Shown here: piece after piece, positions 43,701-50,118 of the stretch | How positions within the stretch are numbered: the stretch's first letter is position 1 | How the letters are laid out: each line of letters opens with the position of its first letter | Notes under the pieces: generated by a model | What the model saw: the letters and a program-made list of their open reading frames with translations, nothing else | The model's database searches: none | What the model was told of the DNA's origin: nothing | Translations under genes and position numbers: made by a program | Assembly: GCF_025532145.1 (NCBI RefSeq) | Contig: NZ_ARXS01000033.1 | Location: forward strand, 1-50,118 | Direction: 5' to 3' | DNA from: Alloalcanivorax balearicus MACL04 | GTDB lineage: Bacteria; Pseudomonadota; Gammaproteobacteria; Pseudomonadales; Alcanivoracaceae | DNA length: 50,118 bases

Positions 43701-44360
43701 TTGCACGCTTTCCGGCAGAGTGTCCGGATCGGTGCCGCTGAGACCCAGCAGCGGCCGGCATTGCGCCAGCAGGGCTTCCGGGTGGCCCAGCTTGTTGGCT
43801 TGCAGTGCATTGGCGGCGCTTACCGGGAACCGTGCTATGACGTTACGCCAGTAGTCGCAGGCGGCGAGCTGCTGTTCATCACTGGCGTCCTCCTGCAATT
43901 CCAGGCTGAACAGACTGCCGGAATCGAACGCATGTTGTTTGAGCATGCGGTTGCAGAAACCATGAATGGTGTAAATGGCGGCTTCATCCATCCACTGGGC
44001 GGCGGCGTTCAGCCGTTGCGCGCAATGGCGGCGTTGCTCATCGTCGGCGTAGTCGTCCAGCAAACCTTGGAGAATGACATCGGGCTTGTGAGCCTGGGGA
44101 TCGGCGAACACCCGTGCCGCTTCCGCCAACCGGTCGCGGATTCGCTCCCGCAGTTCCTCGGTGGCGGCTTCGGTGAAGGTCACCACCAGGATTTCCGGCG
44201 GCAGCAAGGGTTGGCGGAACGCGGCCTGGCCGCCGTGCCCCAGCACCAGCCGCAGATACAGCGCCGCCAGGGTAAAGGTCTTGCCGGTGCCGGCACTGGC
44301 TTCGATCAGGCGCGTGCCGTGCAATGGGAAAGTGAGCGGCAGCGGGCGTGGCTGGCTCAT
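40737..44360 (-). CDS. recB: Exodeoxyribonuclease V subunit beta (RecB)
   Basis: 1207 residues, near the E. coli length (1180). Motifs: EASAGTGKT (20-28), LIDEFQDTDPTQYGIF (II), HKSKGLEYPVVYLPF (V) and YVALTRACHS (VI), a UvrD-type 3'-to-5' helicase. The C-terminal nuclease domain carries VLDYKSN with D1109-Y-K1111, the RecB catalytic core, and a preceding FMDLVFEHRGRYY. RecB unwinds and degrades DNA at double-strand breaks and loads RecA after Chi. It overlaps recC by 4 bp (ATGA) and recD by 11 bp, giving one translated operon. Confidence 0.97.
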   Translation of the reverse strand: MSQPRPLPLTFPLHGTRLIEASAGTGKTFTLAALYLRLVLGHGGQAAFRQPLLPPEILVVTFTEAATEELRERIRDRLAEAARVFADPQAHKPDVILQGLLDDYADDEQRRHCAQRLNAAAQWMDEAAIYTIHGFCNRMLKQHAFDSGSLFSLELQEDASDEQQLAACDYWRNVIARFPVSAANALQANKLGHPEALLAQCRPLLGLSGTDPDTLPESVQRWLDDSGPQAALEQNARDTLTAELPALLEWVHSARDNKWLNGNSYRANSLPGMLLTLERYAAGEVLNDKDYDTLARFSTAGMKLTKKGEEHRPGFAFCDQLDQILAQREQAALPRTDLLAHAAAWIGKRVDRMRRQTATMGFDDMLSRLHGALHGDNGARLAQVIRDQFPVALIDEFQDTDPTQYGIFSALYEHRDDTGWFMIGDPKQAIYAFRGADVFTYLQARRATKGHHYTLGRNFRSATPMVAAVNRLFEYSQDSHGDVFMMDNAIPFEAVEAQGRKDTLLVDGETKSGVTLWVEDSDKAISSGVYRQHQAARCATEIAHLLSGAEQGVTGFREDQHFTPLRPRDVAVLVRDRTEAKAIRDALLARGVRSVYLSDQDSVFAQPEAQDLLLILRACASPESDVRVRSALASGTLSLPYQELDRINRDEVRWEAMVNRFHGYREQWRQQGVLPMFRGLLMDFSVPARLQRSLDGERAFTNLLHLAELLQQAATQLDGEQALIRYLEDTVNDQRGSNNDSILRLESDDDRVKVITIHKSKGLEYPVVYLPFICSFRAAEKSKPPLRYHRKGQDDAHLVVSLEPDDDIERLADHERLAEDMRLLYVALTRACHSCTLGLAPYAKGRAQQNQLPRSAIGQLLFGPQGVANDQLLSTLGPLSDDAITVMPAPPGNDEVYQPVNTVARLREQKIFPRRPRTPWWIASYSALRQVEEPLAPADARADQLAEAEPEPVQKPMMETATAGVHAFPRGPLPGTLLHDLLEHAANQGFRTCLDAPEEMDKRVGQQLEARHWQDHDTTVKQWWRQTLTTPLPLQQERVRLGDLDRPVAEMEFLLPAEQVPVTRLDALIREHLYPGQPRPRLEADTLNGMLKGFMDLVFEHRGRYYVLDYKSNWLGPDDDAYGDDALVEALLEHRYEVQYALYLLALHRLLRSRLGDDYHPDSHLGGAVYVFLRGLGAPSAGTVFSAAPAALVEALDRLFLGDAHAK

Positions 44361-47300
44361 GCGACCGGCCCTCCCTGTTCAGTCCATTGCGCCTGTTGGT
44401 AGAGCGGCGCGTAGAGCTGTTCGGTCCAGTGACAGAAGGCCGGCTTGTCGTCATGCCGCACCGCCAACATGGCGTCGAAGCCGGACCAGGCACGGGCGAT
44501 GGCCGGTTCCCGGAATTGTTCACCGTCGCTGTTGAAACCAGGCTCGAAGACCTTGCGGGCCTCGGCCTCGCCTTTGTCTTTTTCCTCTCCGGCCAGCCAG
44601 GCGAAGGCGGTGGCACAGGCAATGGGTAACGGTTCGCACAGGGCCTGCTGCCAGGCCCGGCCGATGGCGTCGAGCCGTTCCCGCGCGGTGGCCGGGTCCA
44701 TTGGCGCGAGGCTGTACAGGCCGTCCTGTCCCTGAATTTGCGTGGTCAGGGCGTGGCCGCTGGCGCAGGCGGCAAGGTGTATGACCCAGTCGGTGGTCAG
44801 CTTCTCCAGAGAGCCTTGCAGACGGCTGGTTTTCAATACCAGCCGTCGCGGCCGGGAGGCCTCGCCGCGCAGGTCCACCAGCCAGTCTTCCAGCGGCAGG
44901 CCGCCGGCGTCGAGCTGGATTTCCAGTTGCGGTTGTAGCGCGCCGCTTTGTGCCAGCAACAGGAAGTACTGCTGCAGGGGGCGTCGCAACGGCATCAACA
45001 AGGTGGCGCGGCTACCCTCGGCGAAGGGCGCCAACGGCAACGCGCCGCTGCCGGCCAGGCGTTCCAGAGTAGTGTGCATGGCCTCGCTGGCCTGATCCGG
45101 CCCGGCGCGCAATGCTTCGCCGAGCAACTGGTCCTGCAACTGCCAGCGCTCCAGCCCCTGCACACTGAACGGCTCGGTGTCGTCGAGGTTATGGCTGTCC
45201 TGCCGGAGCTGGGCTTTCAATCGTTGCTCGAAGAAATGCGCCACCGGCTGCTTGAGAAAACGCCCGAGAGCGGCGCAACTGACCGGCTCATTATTTTCCA
45301 GCGGCGGCAGCGGCAAGGGATTGTCTTCTTCCGCCGTCTCGTCGTGGGCGTGCAGGGGGCGCCATTCGTTGGCGTAGGTGGTCAGGTCGTCGTCGGCATC
45401 GAAGTAACGGCGGCTGAAAGGTTGCAGCGGATGCTGCACGGTCAGGTGGTCGGCCACATCACCACCATTGCCGGTGCTCTTATCGACGCTCTTATCGACG
45501 ATCTGCCAACGCTGATTGAGATAGTCGCGCAACTGCGCCACCAGCACCGAAGGCGGCCGTTCGCTGTTGTCGCGGACATTGCGACCGGTCCAGCTTATGT
45601 ACAGGCCGTCGCGAGCACTGAGCAGGGCCTCCAGAAACAGATAGCGATCATCGTCACGGCGCGAGCGGTCGCCGGGACGGTAGCGGCCCCATTGCCGCAT
45701 CAGATCAAAGTCCATCGGTTGTTGTTGGCGGGGGTAGTCACCGTCCTTCATGCCCAGCAGGCAGACATGCCGGAAGGGGATGGCGCGCATCGGCATCAGC
45801 GTGCAGAAATTGATGCGCCCGGCCATGAAACGCTGTGACAGACTCTCGGCGTTAAGCGCATCCAGCAGCGGCCGGCGCGCCACCGTCAGCGGCAAGGTGC
45901 CGGCGAAGTCCGCTTCCTCACAGGCCGCCAGCCAGTCACTGAGGGCGTCGCGCAGGCCGGCATCCAGGGCCTGATCCTCGGCACTGTCCGGTGCGAACAG
46001 ATCGTCCAGCAGGGCGGTGAAACGGGCCTGCCATTGTTGAACGTCGGCCGGTTCGCGCACCGCCCGCCAATGCCGTTGCAAGGTGTCCAGCAGGCGCGCA
46101 AGCCGCCCGGCCAGTTCCGCGCCCAGACCCGCCACTTCGTCAAGCGGCTCGATGCCGCGCCAGGCCGGGGCGTCGCCGAGCAGGTAGCCGGCCAGCATCC
46201 GTTTCAAGCCAAACGCCCAGCTGTTTTGCTCGAAGCCGGGAACGTCGAGGCTGTGTCGTTGCTCCGCGTCCAGCCCCCAGCGAATGCGGGCCTGTTCGAT
46301 CCATTGCGTCAGTTGCGGCAAGGCGCTCTCTTCGATGCCGAAGCGGCGGCGCACTGCTGGCACGTCGAGCAGGTCGAGAATATCCGAGGCAGTGAAACGC
46401 CATTGCGGCAGATGCAGTACCGTTTCCACCGCCTGGGCCAGGGGCGAGGCGGCGCCGGCGCTGCGGTCGCTGAGCGTGTAGGGCAGGTAACGGGGATCGC
46501 CGTGATCCAGGCGGCCGAATACGGCGTCGATGTGCGGCGCGTAGGCCTCGATGTCCGGCACCATGACGATGACGTCGCGCGGCTTGAGATCCGGGTCGTG
46601 GGCAAACCGTTCCAGCAGTGCGTCCTGAAGAATTTCCACTTCCCGCTGGGCGCTGTGGGCGATGCGGAATTGCAGTGAGTCATCCACCCGCAGAGCAGGG
46701 CGCTGGTCGCGTGCGGGCAACGGCTCCAGTTCGAGAATGTCATGCTGCAGCTGTTGCAGCAGCGTTTCCGGCTCGCGGTCTTCGAACAGATCAATTTGAT
46801 TGTGGAAGGCGGCCCGGTAGCTGTCGGGATCGTCGTGGTCGTAAAGCAAACCGATAAAGTCCCGGCCTTGTTTTCCCCAGGCGGCGAGCAGCGGGTTGAC
46901 GCGGTTTTCCGGCAGGGCGGTCAGGTGCCGTTTGCGCTGCTCCAACTGCCGGCGCAGCAGATGCCGGTCCTCGACGATGTCCGCCCAGTAATGGCGGCAC
47001 GGATTCTGTACCAACATCAGGATCTGACAATGGCTGCTGAGGGCAGCCAGCGCCTCCAACCCTTGTTGCGGCAGGGCGCTGATACCGAAAATCACCAGCC
47101 GGCGCGGCAACCCCGGGGGAGACTCACCGTTGCGCAGGGCGGAAACAAAGGCGTTGTGGATGGCACTGCGGCTGAGGGTGGTTTGCGTCGCGTCCATGTC
47201 CGCCAGTACCGCTCGCCACAGATGTGCCTGCCAGCGCTGGCTTTCCGGAAAGTCATCGAACAGCGCTCGTTCATCGGAACGCCGCAATCGATCCTCTCCC

Positions 47301-47770
47301 TGTTCCCAGTCCGCCAACCAGTCCGCCCGGTAGACCTGATAAGCGTCGTACAGGTCGGCCAATCGTTCCGCTAACTGGTGGCGTTTGCGGCCATCGGCGT
47401 CGTCGGCAAGAAAATGACGCAACGGGCCGAAGCGATCATCGTCCAGCAGCATCGGCAGTAGCCGATAGAGCCGCCACAGCAGTCTCGACTTATCGAACGG
47501 TGACGTACGTGGCACCCGGTCTTCGCCGAGCACGGTGCGGTAGGCGTTCCAAAGAAAGCGGGCGGGCATTTGAAAGCGGGTGCCGGCGGCGATGCCGAGG
47601 GCGTCGGGCCCGGCCAGCTTGAGCTTGAGCCATTGCGCCATGCCGTTGGATTGCACCAGCACCGTTTCCGTTTCCAGCGGCGCCAGCGGATAGCGTCCCA
47701 GCCACTCGATAAGCAGATCGGTAAGCGTTTCCAGACGGTTGCTGTGCAGCACCATCAGGCCGTTTTGCAT
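44357..47770 (-). CDS. recC: Exodeoxyribonuclease V subunit gamma (RecC)
   Basis: 1137 residues, near the E. coli length (1122). The start (VLHSNRLETLTDLLIEWL, VLVQSNGMAQWLKL) is characteristic of RecC, followed by inactive helicase-like domains and the Chi-recognition region (SDWLAACEEADFAGT, MPMRAIPFRHVCLLGMKDGD). RecC holds the complex together and reads Chi. It is the first gene of the operon. The ATG at 47770 is used; an internal ATG at 47755 is an alternative. No promoter is obvious in the 62 bp to lysE. Confidence 0.95.
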   Translation of the reverse strand: MQNGLMVLHSNRLETLTDLLIEWLGRYPLAPLETETVLVQSNGMAQWLKLKLAGPDALGIAAGTRFQMPARFLWNAYRTVLGEDRVPRTSPFDKSRLLWRLYRLLPMLLDDDRFGPLRHFLADDADGRKRHQLAERLADLYDAYQVYRADWLADWEQGEDRLRRSDERALFDDFPESQRWQAHLWRAVLADMDATQTTLSRSAIHNAFVSALRNGESPPGLPRRLVIFGISALPQQGLEALAALSSHCQILMLVQNPCRHYWADIVEDRHLLRRQLEQRKRHLTALPENRVNPLLAAWGKQGRDFIGLLYDHDDPDSYRAAFHNQIDLFEDREPETLLQQLQHDILELEPLPARDQRPALRVDDSLQFRIAHSAQREVEILQDALLERFAHDPDLKPRDVIVMVPDIEAYAPHIDAVFGRLDHGDPRYLPYTLSDRSAGAASPLAQAVETVLHLPQWRFTASDILDLLDVPAVRRRFGIEESALPQLTQWIEQARIRWGLDAEQRHSLDVPGFEQNSWAFGLKRMLAGYLLGDAPAWRGIEPLDEVAGLGAELAGRLARLLDTLQRHWRAVREPADVQQWQARFTALLDDLFAPDSAEDQALDAGLRDALSDWLAACEEADFAGTLPLTVARRPLLDALNAESLSQRFMAGRINFCTLMPMRAIPFRHVCLLGMKDGDYPRQQQPMDFDLMRQWGRYRPGDRSRRDDDRYLFLEALLSARDGLYISWTGRNVRDNSERPPSVLVAQLRDYLNQRWQIVDKSVDKSTGNGGDVADHLTVQHPLQPFSRRYFDADDDLTTYANEWRPLHAHDETAEEDNPLPLPPLENNEPVSCAALGRFLKQPVAHFFEQRLKAQLRQDSHNLDDTEPFSVQGLERWQLQDQLLGEALRAGPDQASEAMHTTLERLAGSGALPLAPFAEGSRATLLMPLRRPLQQYFLLLAQSGALQPQLEIQLDAGGLPLEDWLVDLRGEASRPRRLVLKTSRLQGSLEKLTTDWVIHLAACASGHALTTQIQGQDGLYSLAPMDPATARERLDAIGRAWQQALCEPLPIACATAFAWLAGEEKDKGEAEARKVFEPGFNSDGEQFREPAIARAWSGFDAMLAVRHDDKPAFCHWTEQLYAPLYQQAQWTEQGGPVA

Positions 47771-47832
47771 GCCAGGTTCCCAGGACTGATTCGACGATCA
47801 GGCCAGTGTACGTCAGGCGGCGGGCCTTGGCA

Positions 47833-48435
47833 TCACGACATGAAAGTGGGGTAGAGCGACAGCAACAGCAAGGCCGCCATGGCCAGATTGAAGCGGCCCA
47901 GTCTTTGCCCATGTTGCAGCCAGCCCTGTAAGGCCACGCCACCAAGATTCCACAGCGAAATCAGCGGCAGCCCGAGAAAGAAGAAACACAATGCCACCAG
48001 CATCAGGCTGGCGGAGAAATGCAGCGGATCGGTATAGGTGGCCACGGCGGTGACCATCATCATCCAGGCTTTCGGGTTGACCCATTGGAACAGGGCGGCC
48101 TGCCAGAACGTCAGTGGTGCGCCGCGGTGATCGCCACGCAGTGGCGCATGGCGGTGCCGTACCAACTGCCAGGCCAGATAGAGCAAAAAGAGCAGGCCGA
48201 GAACGCGCAGCGTCAACGACAGTTGCGGAAAGCGGGCCAGCAGTTGCCCCAGGCCCAGCGCCACGCACAACAGCAGGATCTGACAGCCCACCAGAATGCC
48301 CATGATATGCGGCAGAGAGCGGCGGAATCCGGCGTTGGCGCCGGAGGCCATCAGCATCAGATTGTTGGGGCCGGGGGTGCCGGTCATCACCGTCACGAAT
48401 CCGGCCAGGGGCAGCAGTGTTTCCCAATATCCCAT
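47833..48435 (-). CDS. LysE/RhtB-family amino-acid exporter
   Basis: 200 residues with six predicted membrane segments. The signature FVTVMTGTPGPNNLMLMASG (N-terminal GPN motif) and FQWVNPKAWMMMV are typical of the LysE/RhtB family, which exports amino acids such as lysine, threonine or homoserine lactone-like compounds. AAGAAGG lies four bases before the ATG. It is divergent from the MocR-type regulator, which probably controls it (inference). The substrate cannot be read from the sequence. Confidence 0.9.
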   Translation of the reverse strand: MGYWETLLPLAGFVTVMTGTPGPNNLMLMASGANAGFRRSLPHIMGILVGCQILLLCVALGLGQLLARFPQLSLTLRVLGLLFLLYLAWQLVRHRHAPLRGDHRGAPLTFWQAALFQWVNPKAWMMMVTAVATYTDPLHFSASLMLVALCFFFLGLPLISLWNLGGVALQGWLQHGQRLGRFNLAMAALLLLSLYPTFMS

Positions 48436-48598
48436 GTGACCTTCTTAAACAGGTTCTAAGAAAGGTCAGATTAAGCTTGCACGGGGTAGGGATACAGATA
48501 TAAAAACGTCAATTTGAACCGGCACAGTTTAGGTGTGGGCCAGCTGTGCCAATGATGCTCGCCTCCTGAGCACGCCGCCTGAAATGGAGAACGCTGGC

Positions 48599-49996
48599 AT
48601 GACCCTTTATCACCAACTGGCCGACCAGCTGCAGACGCTGATTGAAAAGCGTGTCTACGACGTTGGCCAGCGCCTCCCGGGGGTGCGCAGATTGAGTCAT
48701 CAGCATAATGTCAGCGTGGCCACGGCGGTGAGCGCCTGCCGTGAACTGGAACAGCGCGGTGTGTTGGAGGCGCGCCCCCGATCCGGCTATTACGTGTCGC
48801 GGCCGCCGGCCCGTTTCGATGCGCCGCGAATGCGTCGCGCCAGTACCCGGCCGCGGGCGGTGAGCGGTCAGGACCGGGTGCTGGAACTGATTCAGGCGGT
48901 CAACGATCCGTCGCTGGTGAATTTCGGGGCGGCGGTGCCGGATCCGGATTTCATGCCGGTGGCGGCGATTGAGCGGGCCTTCCATTCGGTACTGCGGGAG
49001 CAGCGGCGCCGTTGTGTCGGGTATGAATTTCCTCCGGGCGCCCTGGAACTGCGTCAGGCCATTACCCGTCGTCTGGTGGCGCTGCAATGTCCGGTGTCGC
49101 CGGACCAGGTGCTGATCACCAACAGTTGCCAGGAAGCGGTGACCATTGCGCTTAAGCTGTTGACCAAGCCCGGTGATACCGTGGTGGTGGAATCGCCCAC
49201 CTATTACGGGCTGTTGCAGGTGCTGGAATCGCTGGGACTGAAAGCACTCGAGATTCCTTCCGACCCGCGGCAGGGGATTTCTCTGGAAGCGTTGGCCGTG
49301 GCGCTGGAGCGCTGGCCGGTGAAAGCCTGCGTGCTGGTCACCAACTTCGCCAATCCGTTGGGGTCGTGTCTTTCCGATCAGGACAAGCAAGCGTTGCTGT
49401 CATTGCTGAGCCAACATCGAGTGCCTCTGGTGGAAGATGATATCTACGGTGATCTGCCGCTGTTTGGGCCGCGTCCGCGGCCGGTGAAAAGCTGGGACCG
49501 GGACGGGCTGGTTTACTATTGTGCGTCGTCGTCGAAGACACTGTCCGCGGGGCTGCGGGTCGGCTGGCTGGTGCCTGGCGGTCAGCAGCGGCGCGCCGAG
49601 TATCTGCAGTTCATCAATACGGTATCGGTGGCGACGGCCTCGCAGCTGGCGATGGCGCGCTATCTGGAGCGGGGCCATTACGACCGCTTCCTGCGGCAGC
49701 TGCGCGGCGAACACGCCAAGGCGGTGGCGCGAATGACATCGCGGGTGGAGCAGTTGTTTCCGGATGGGACCCGGATCAGCCGTCCGGCGGGTGGGTTCGT
49801 ACTGTGGGTGGAACTGCCCGGGCAGATCGATACCACGGTGCTGGCGGAACAGGCCTTGCAGGAGGGGGTGAGTTTCGCGCCGGGATCATTGTTTTCCACC
49901 GGCAATAAGTTCTCGTCCTGCCTGCGGTTGAACTGCGCGGTGCGTTGGGACAATCGGGTGGAAAAAGGTCTGGCGCGGCTGGCGGCGTTGTTGTGA
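48599..49996 (+). CDS. MocR-type (GntR winged helix + aminotransferase) transcriptional regulator
   Basis: 465 residues from the ATG at 48599, with GGAGA seven bases upstream; in-frame upstream starts are less likely. The N-terminal ~70 residues are a GntR winged helix (LADQLQTLIEKRVYDVGQRL, VSVATAVSACRELEQRGVLE), then a class-I aminotransferase fold with VEDDIYGDL, SSSKTLSAGLRVGW (PLP lysine K313) and a C-terminal small domain. MocR proteins sense PLP-linked amino acid or amine ligands and act mostly on divergent genes. Here the divergent gene is the LysE exporter 163 bp away, so they form a likely regulator-exporter pair. Confidence 0.92.
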   Translation: MTLYHQLADQLQTLIEKRVYDVGQRLPGVRRLSHQHNVSVATAVSACRELEQRGVLEARPRSGYYVSRPPARFDAPRMRRASTRPRAVSGQDRVLELIQAVNDPSLVNFGAAVPDPDFMPVAAIERAFHSVLREQRRRCVGYEFPPGALELRQAITRRLVALQCPVSPDQVLITNSCQEAVTIALKLLTKPGDTVVVESPTYYGLLQVLESLGLKALEIPSDPRQGISLEALAVALERWPVKACVLVTNFANPLGSCLSDQDKQALLSLLSQHRVPLVEDDIYGDLPLFGPRPRPVKSWDRDGLVYYCASSSKTLSAGLRVGWLVPGGQQRRAEYLQFINTVSVATASQLAMARYLERGHYDRFLRQLRGEHAKAVARMTSRVEQLFPDGTRISRPAGGFVLWVELPGQIDTTVLAEQALQEGVSFAPGSLFSTGNKFSSCLRLNCAVRWDNRVEKGLARLAALL

Positions 49997-50118
49997 CAGG
50001 CTGATCTCGTTGGTTGTCGACGAAACAATATCGCGACAGGTCTGTACAAAGGCCCTTCTGCCTCCCATAACATCGATCGTTGGTATGGAAGGGGCCACGA
50101 AGCCGCTGTGGGAGCTTG
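49997..50118. other. Short 3' flank with REP-like end, no gene seen
   Basis: The final ~120 bp hold no ORF. The last bases (TGTGGGAGCTTG) resemble the start of a REP element of the type common in Pseudomonas relatives, cut by the window edge. Confidence 0.3.

Noticed and set aside
1-50118. CRISPR array or rRNA genes
   Set aside because: No regularly spaced direct repeats of 25-40 bp and no rRNA-like sequence seen.

Overview
The window is high-GC gammaproteobacterial DNA. The core genes (recC-recB-recD, the ydbH-ynbE-ydbL operon, an OmpA-family porin, a LysE exporter with a divergent MocR regulator) suggest an Oceanospirillales/Alcanivorax-like host. That is a judgement from protein style only, and I could not run a search. 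The window splits at about 33.6 kb. Everything to the left is a genomic island, closed on the right by a tyrosine integrase (32031-33407) and the 3' half of a tRNA-Pro(GGG) gene (33594-33640), which is the attachment-site scar. Everything to the right is core chromosome. The left end of the island lies outside the window.

The island is a dense defence island. (1) At 1-16727 a WYL regulator (minus strand, cut by the window edge) lies near a plus-strand operon: a HEPN protein, a TPR/acidic protein, a RapA/SNF2-type helicase, a broken gene, an SbcD-like phosphoesterase, an SbcC/YhaN-like ATPase and a 1937-residue DUF4011 helicase with a Vsr-like nuclease domain and DUF3320. I do not recognise this combination as a named system; it is my candidate for an undescribed one. 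A 221-bp duplication of the HEPN 3' end sits in the broken gene and suggests that a gene was deleted there. (2) At 16962-20052 an AT-richer gene encodes an RloC-like ATPase (zinc hook plus a candidate anticodon-nuclease triad), followed by a fossil hsdM. RloC and PrrC genes are typically linked to hsd loci. (3) At 20096-27389 (minus strand) is a Wadjet/MksBEFG-type SMC plasmid-defence operon in the order SMC (JetC), JetB, JetA, TOPRIM nuclease (JetD), WYL regulator. (4) At 27605-28969 is an AbiE-type toxin-antitoxin pair. (5) At 29017-31540 are three minus-strand gene cassettes (HNH-like protein, PD-(D/E)XK-like protein, DUF4238 protein), separated by integron attC sites with no integron integrase in view: a CALIN-like array.

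In the core part, a non-coding repeat block (33721-34165) follows the tRNA scar and its terminator. YdbH, YnbE and YdbL form the envelope lipid-transport operon, followed by an OmpA-like protein with a strong terminator. The minus-strand recC-recB-recD genes overlap one another by 4 to 11 bp and form one operon. A LysE-type exporter and a MocR-type regulator diverge at the right edge.
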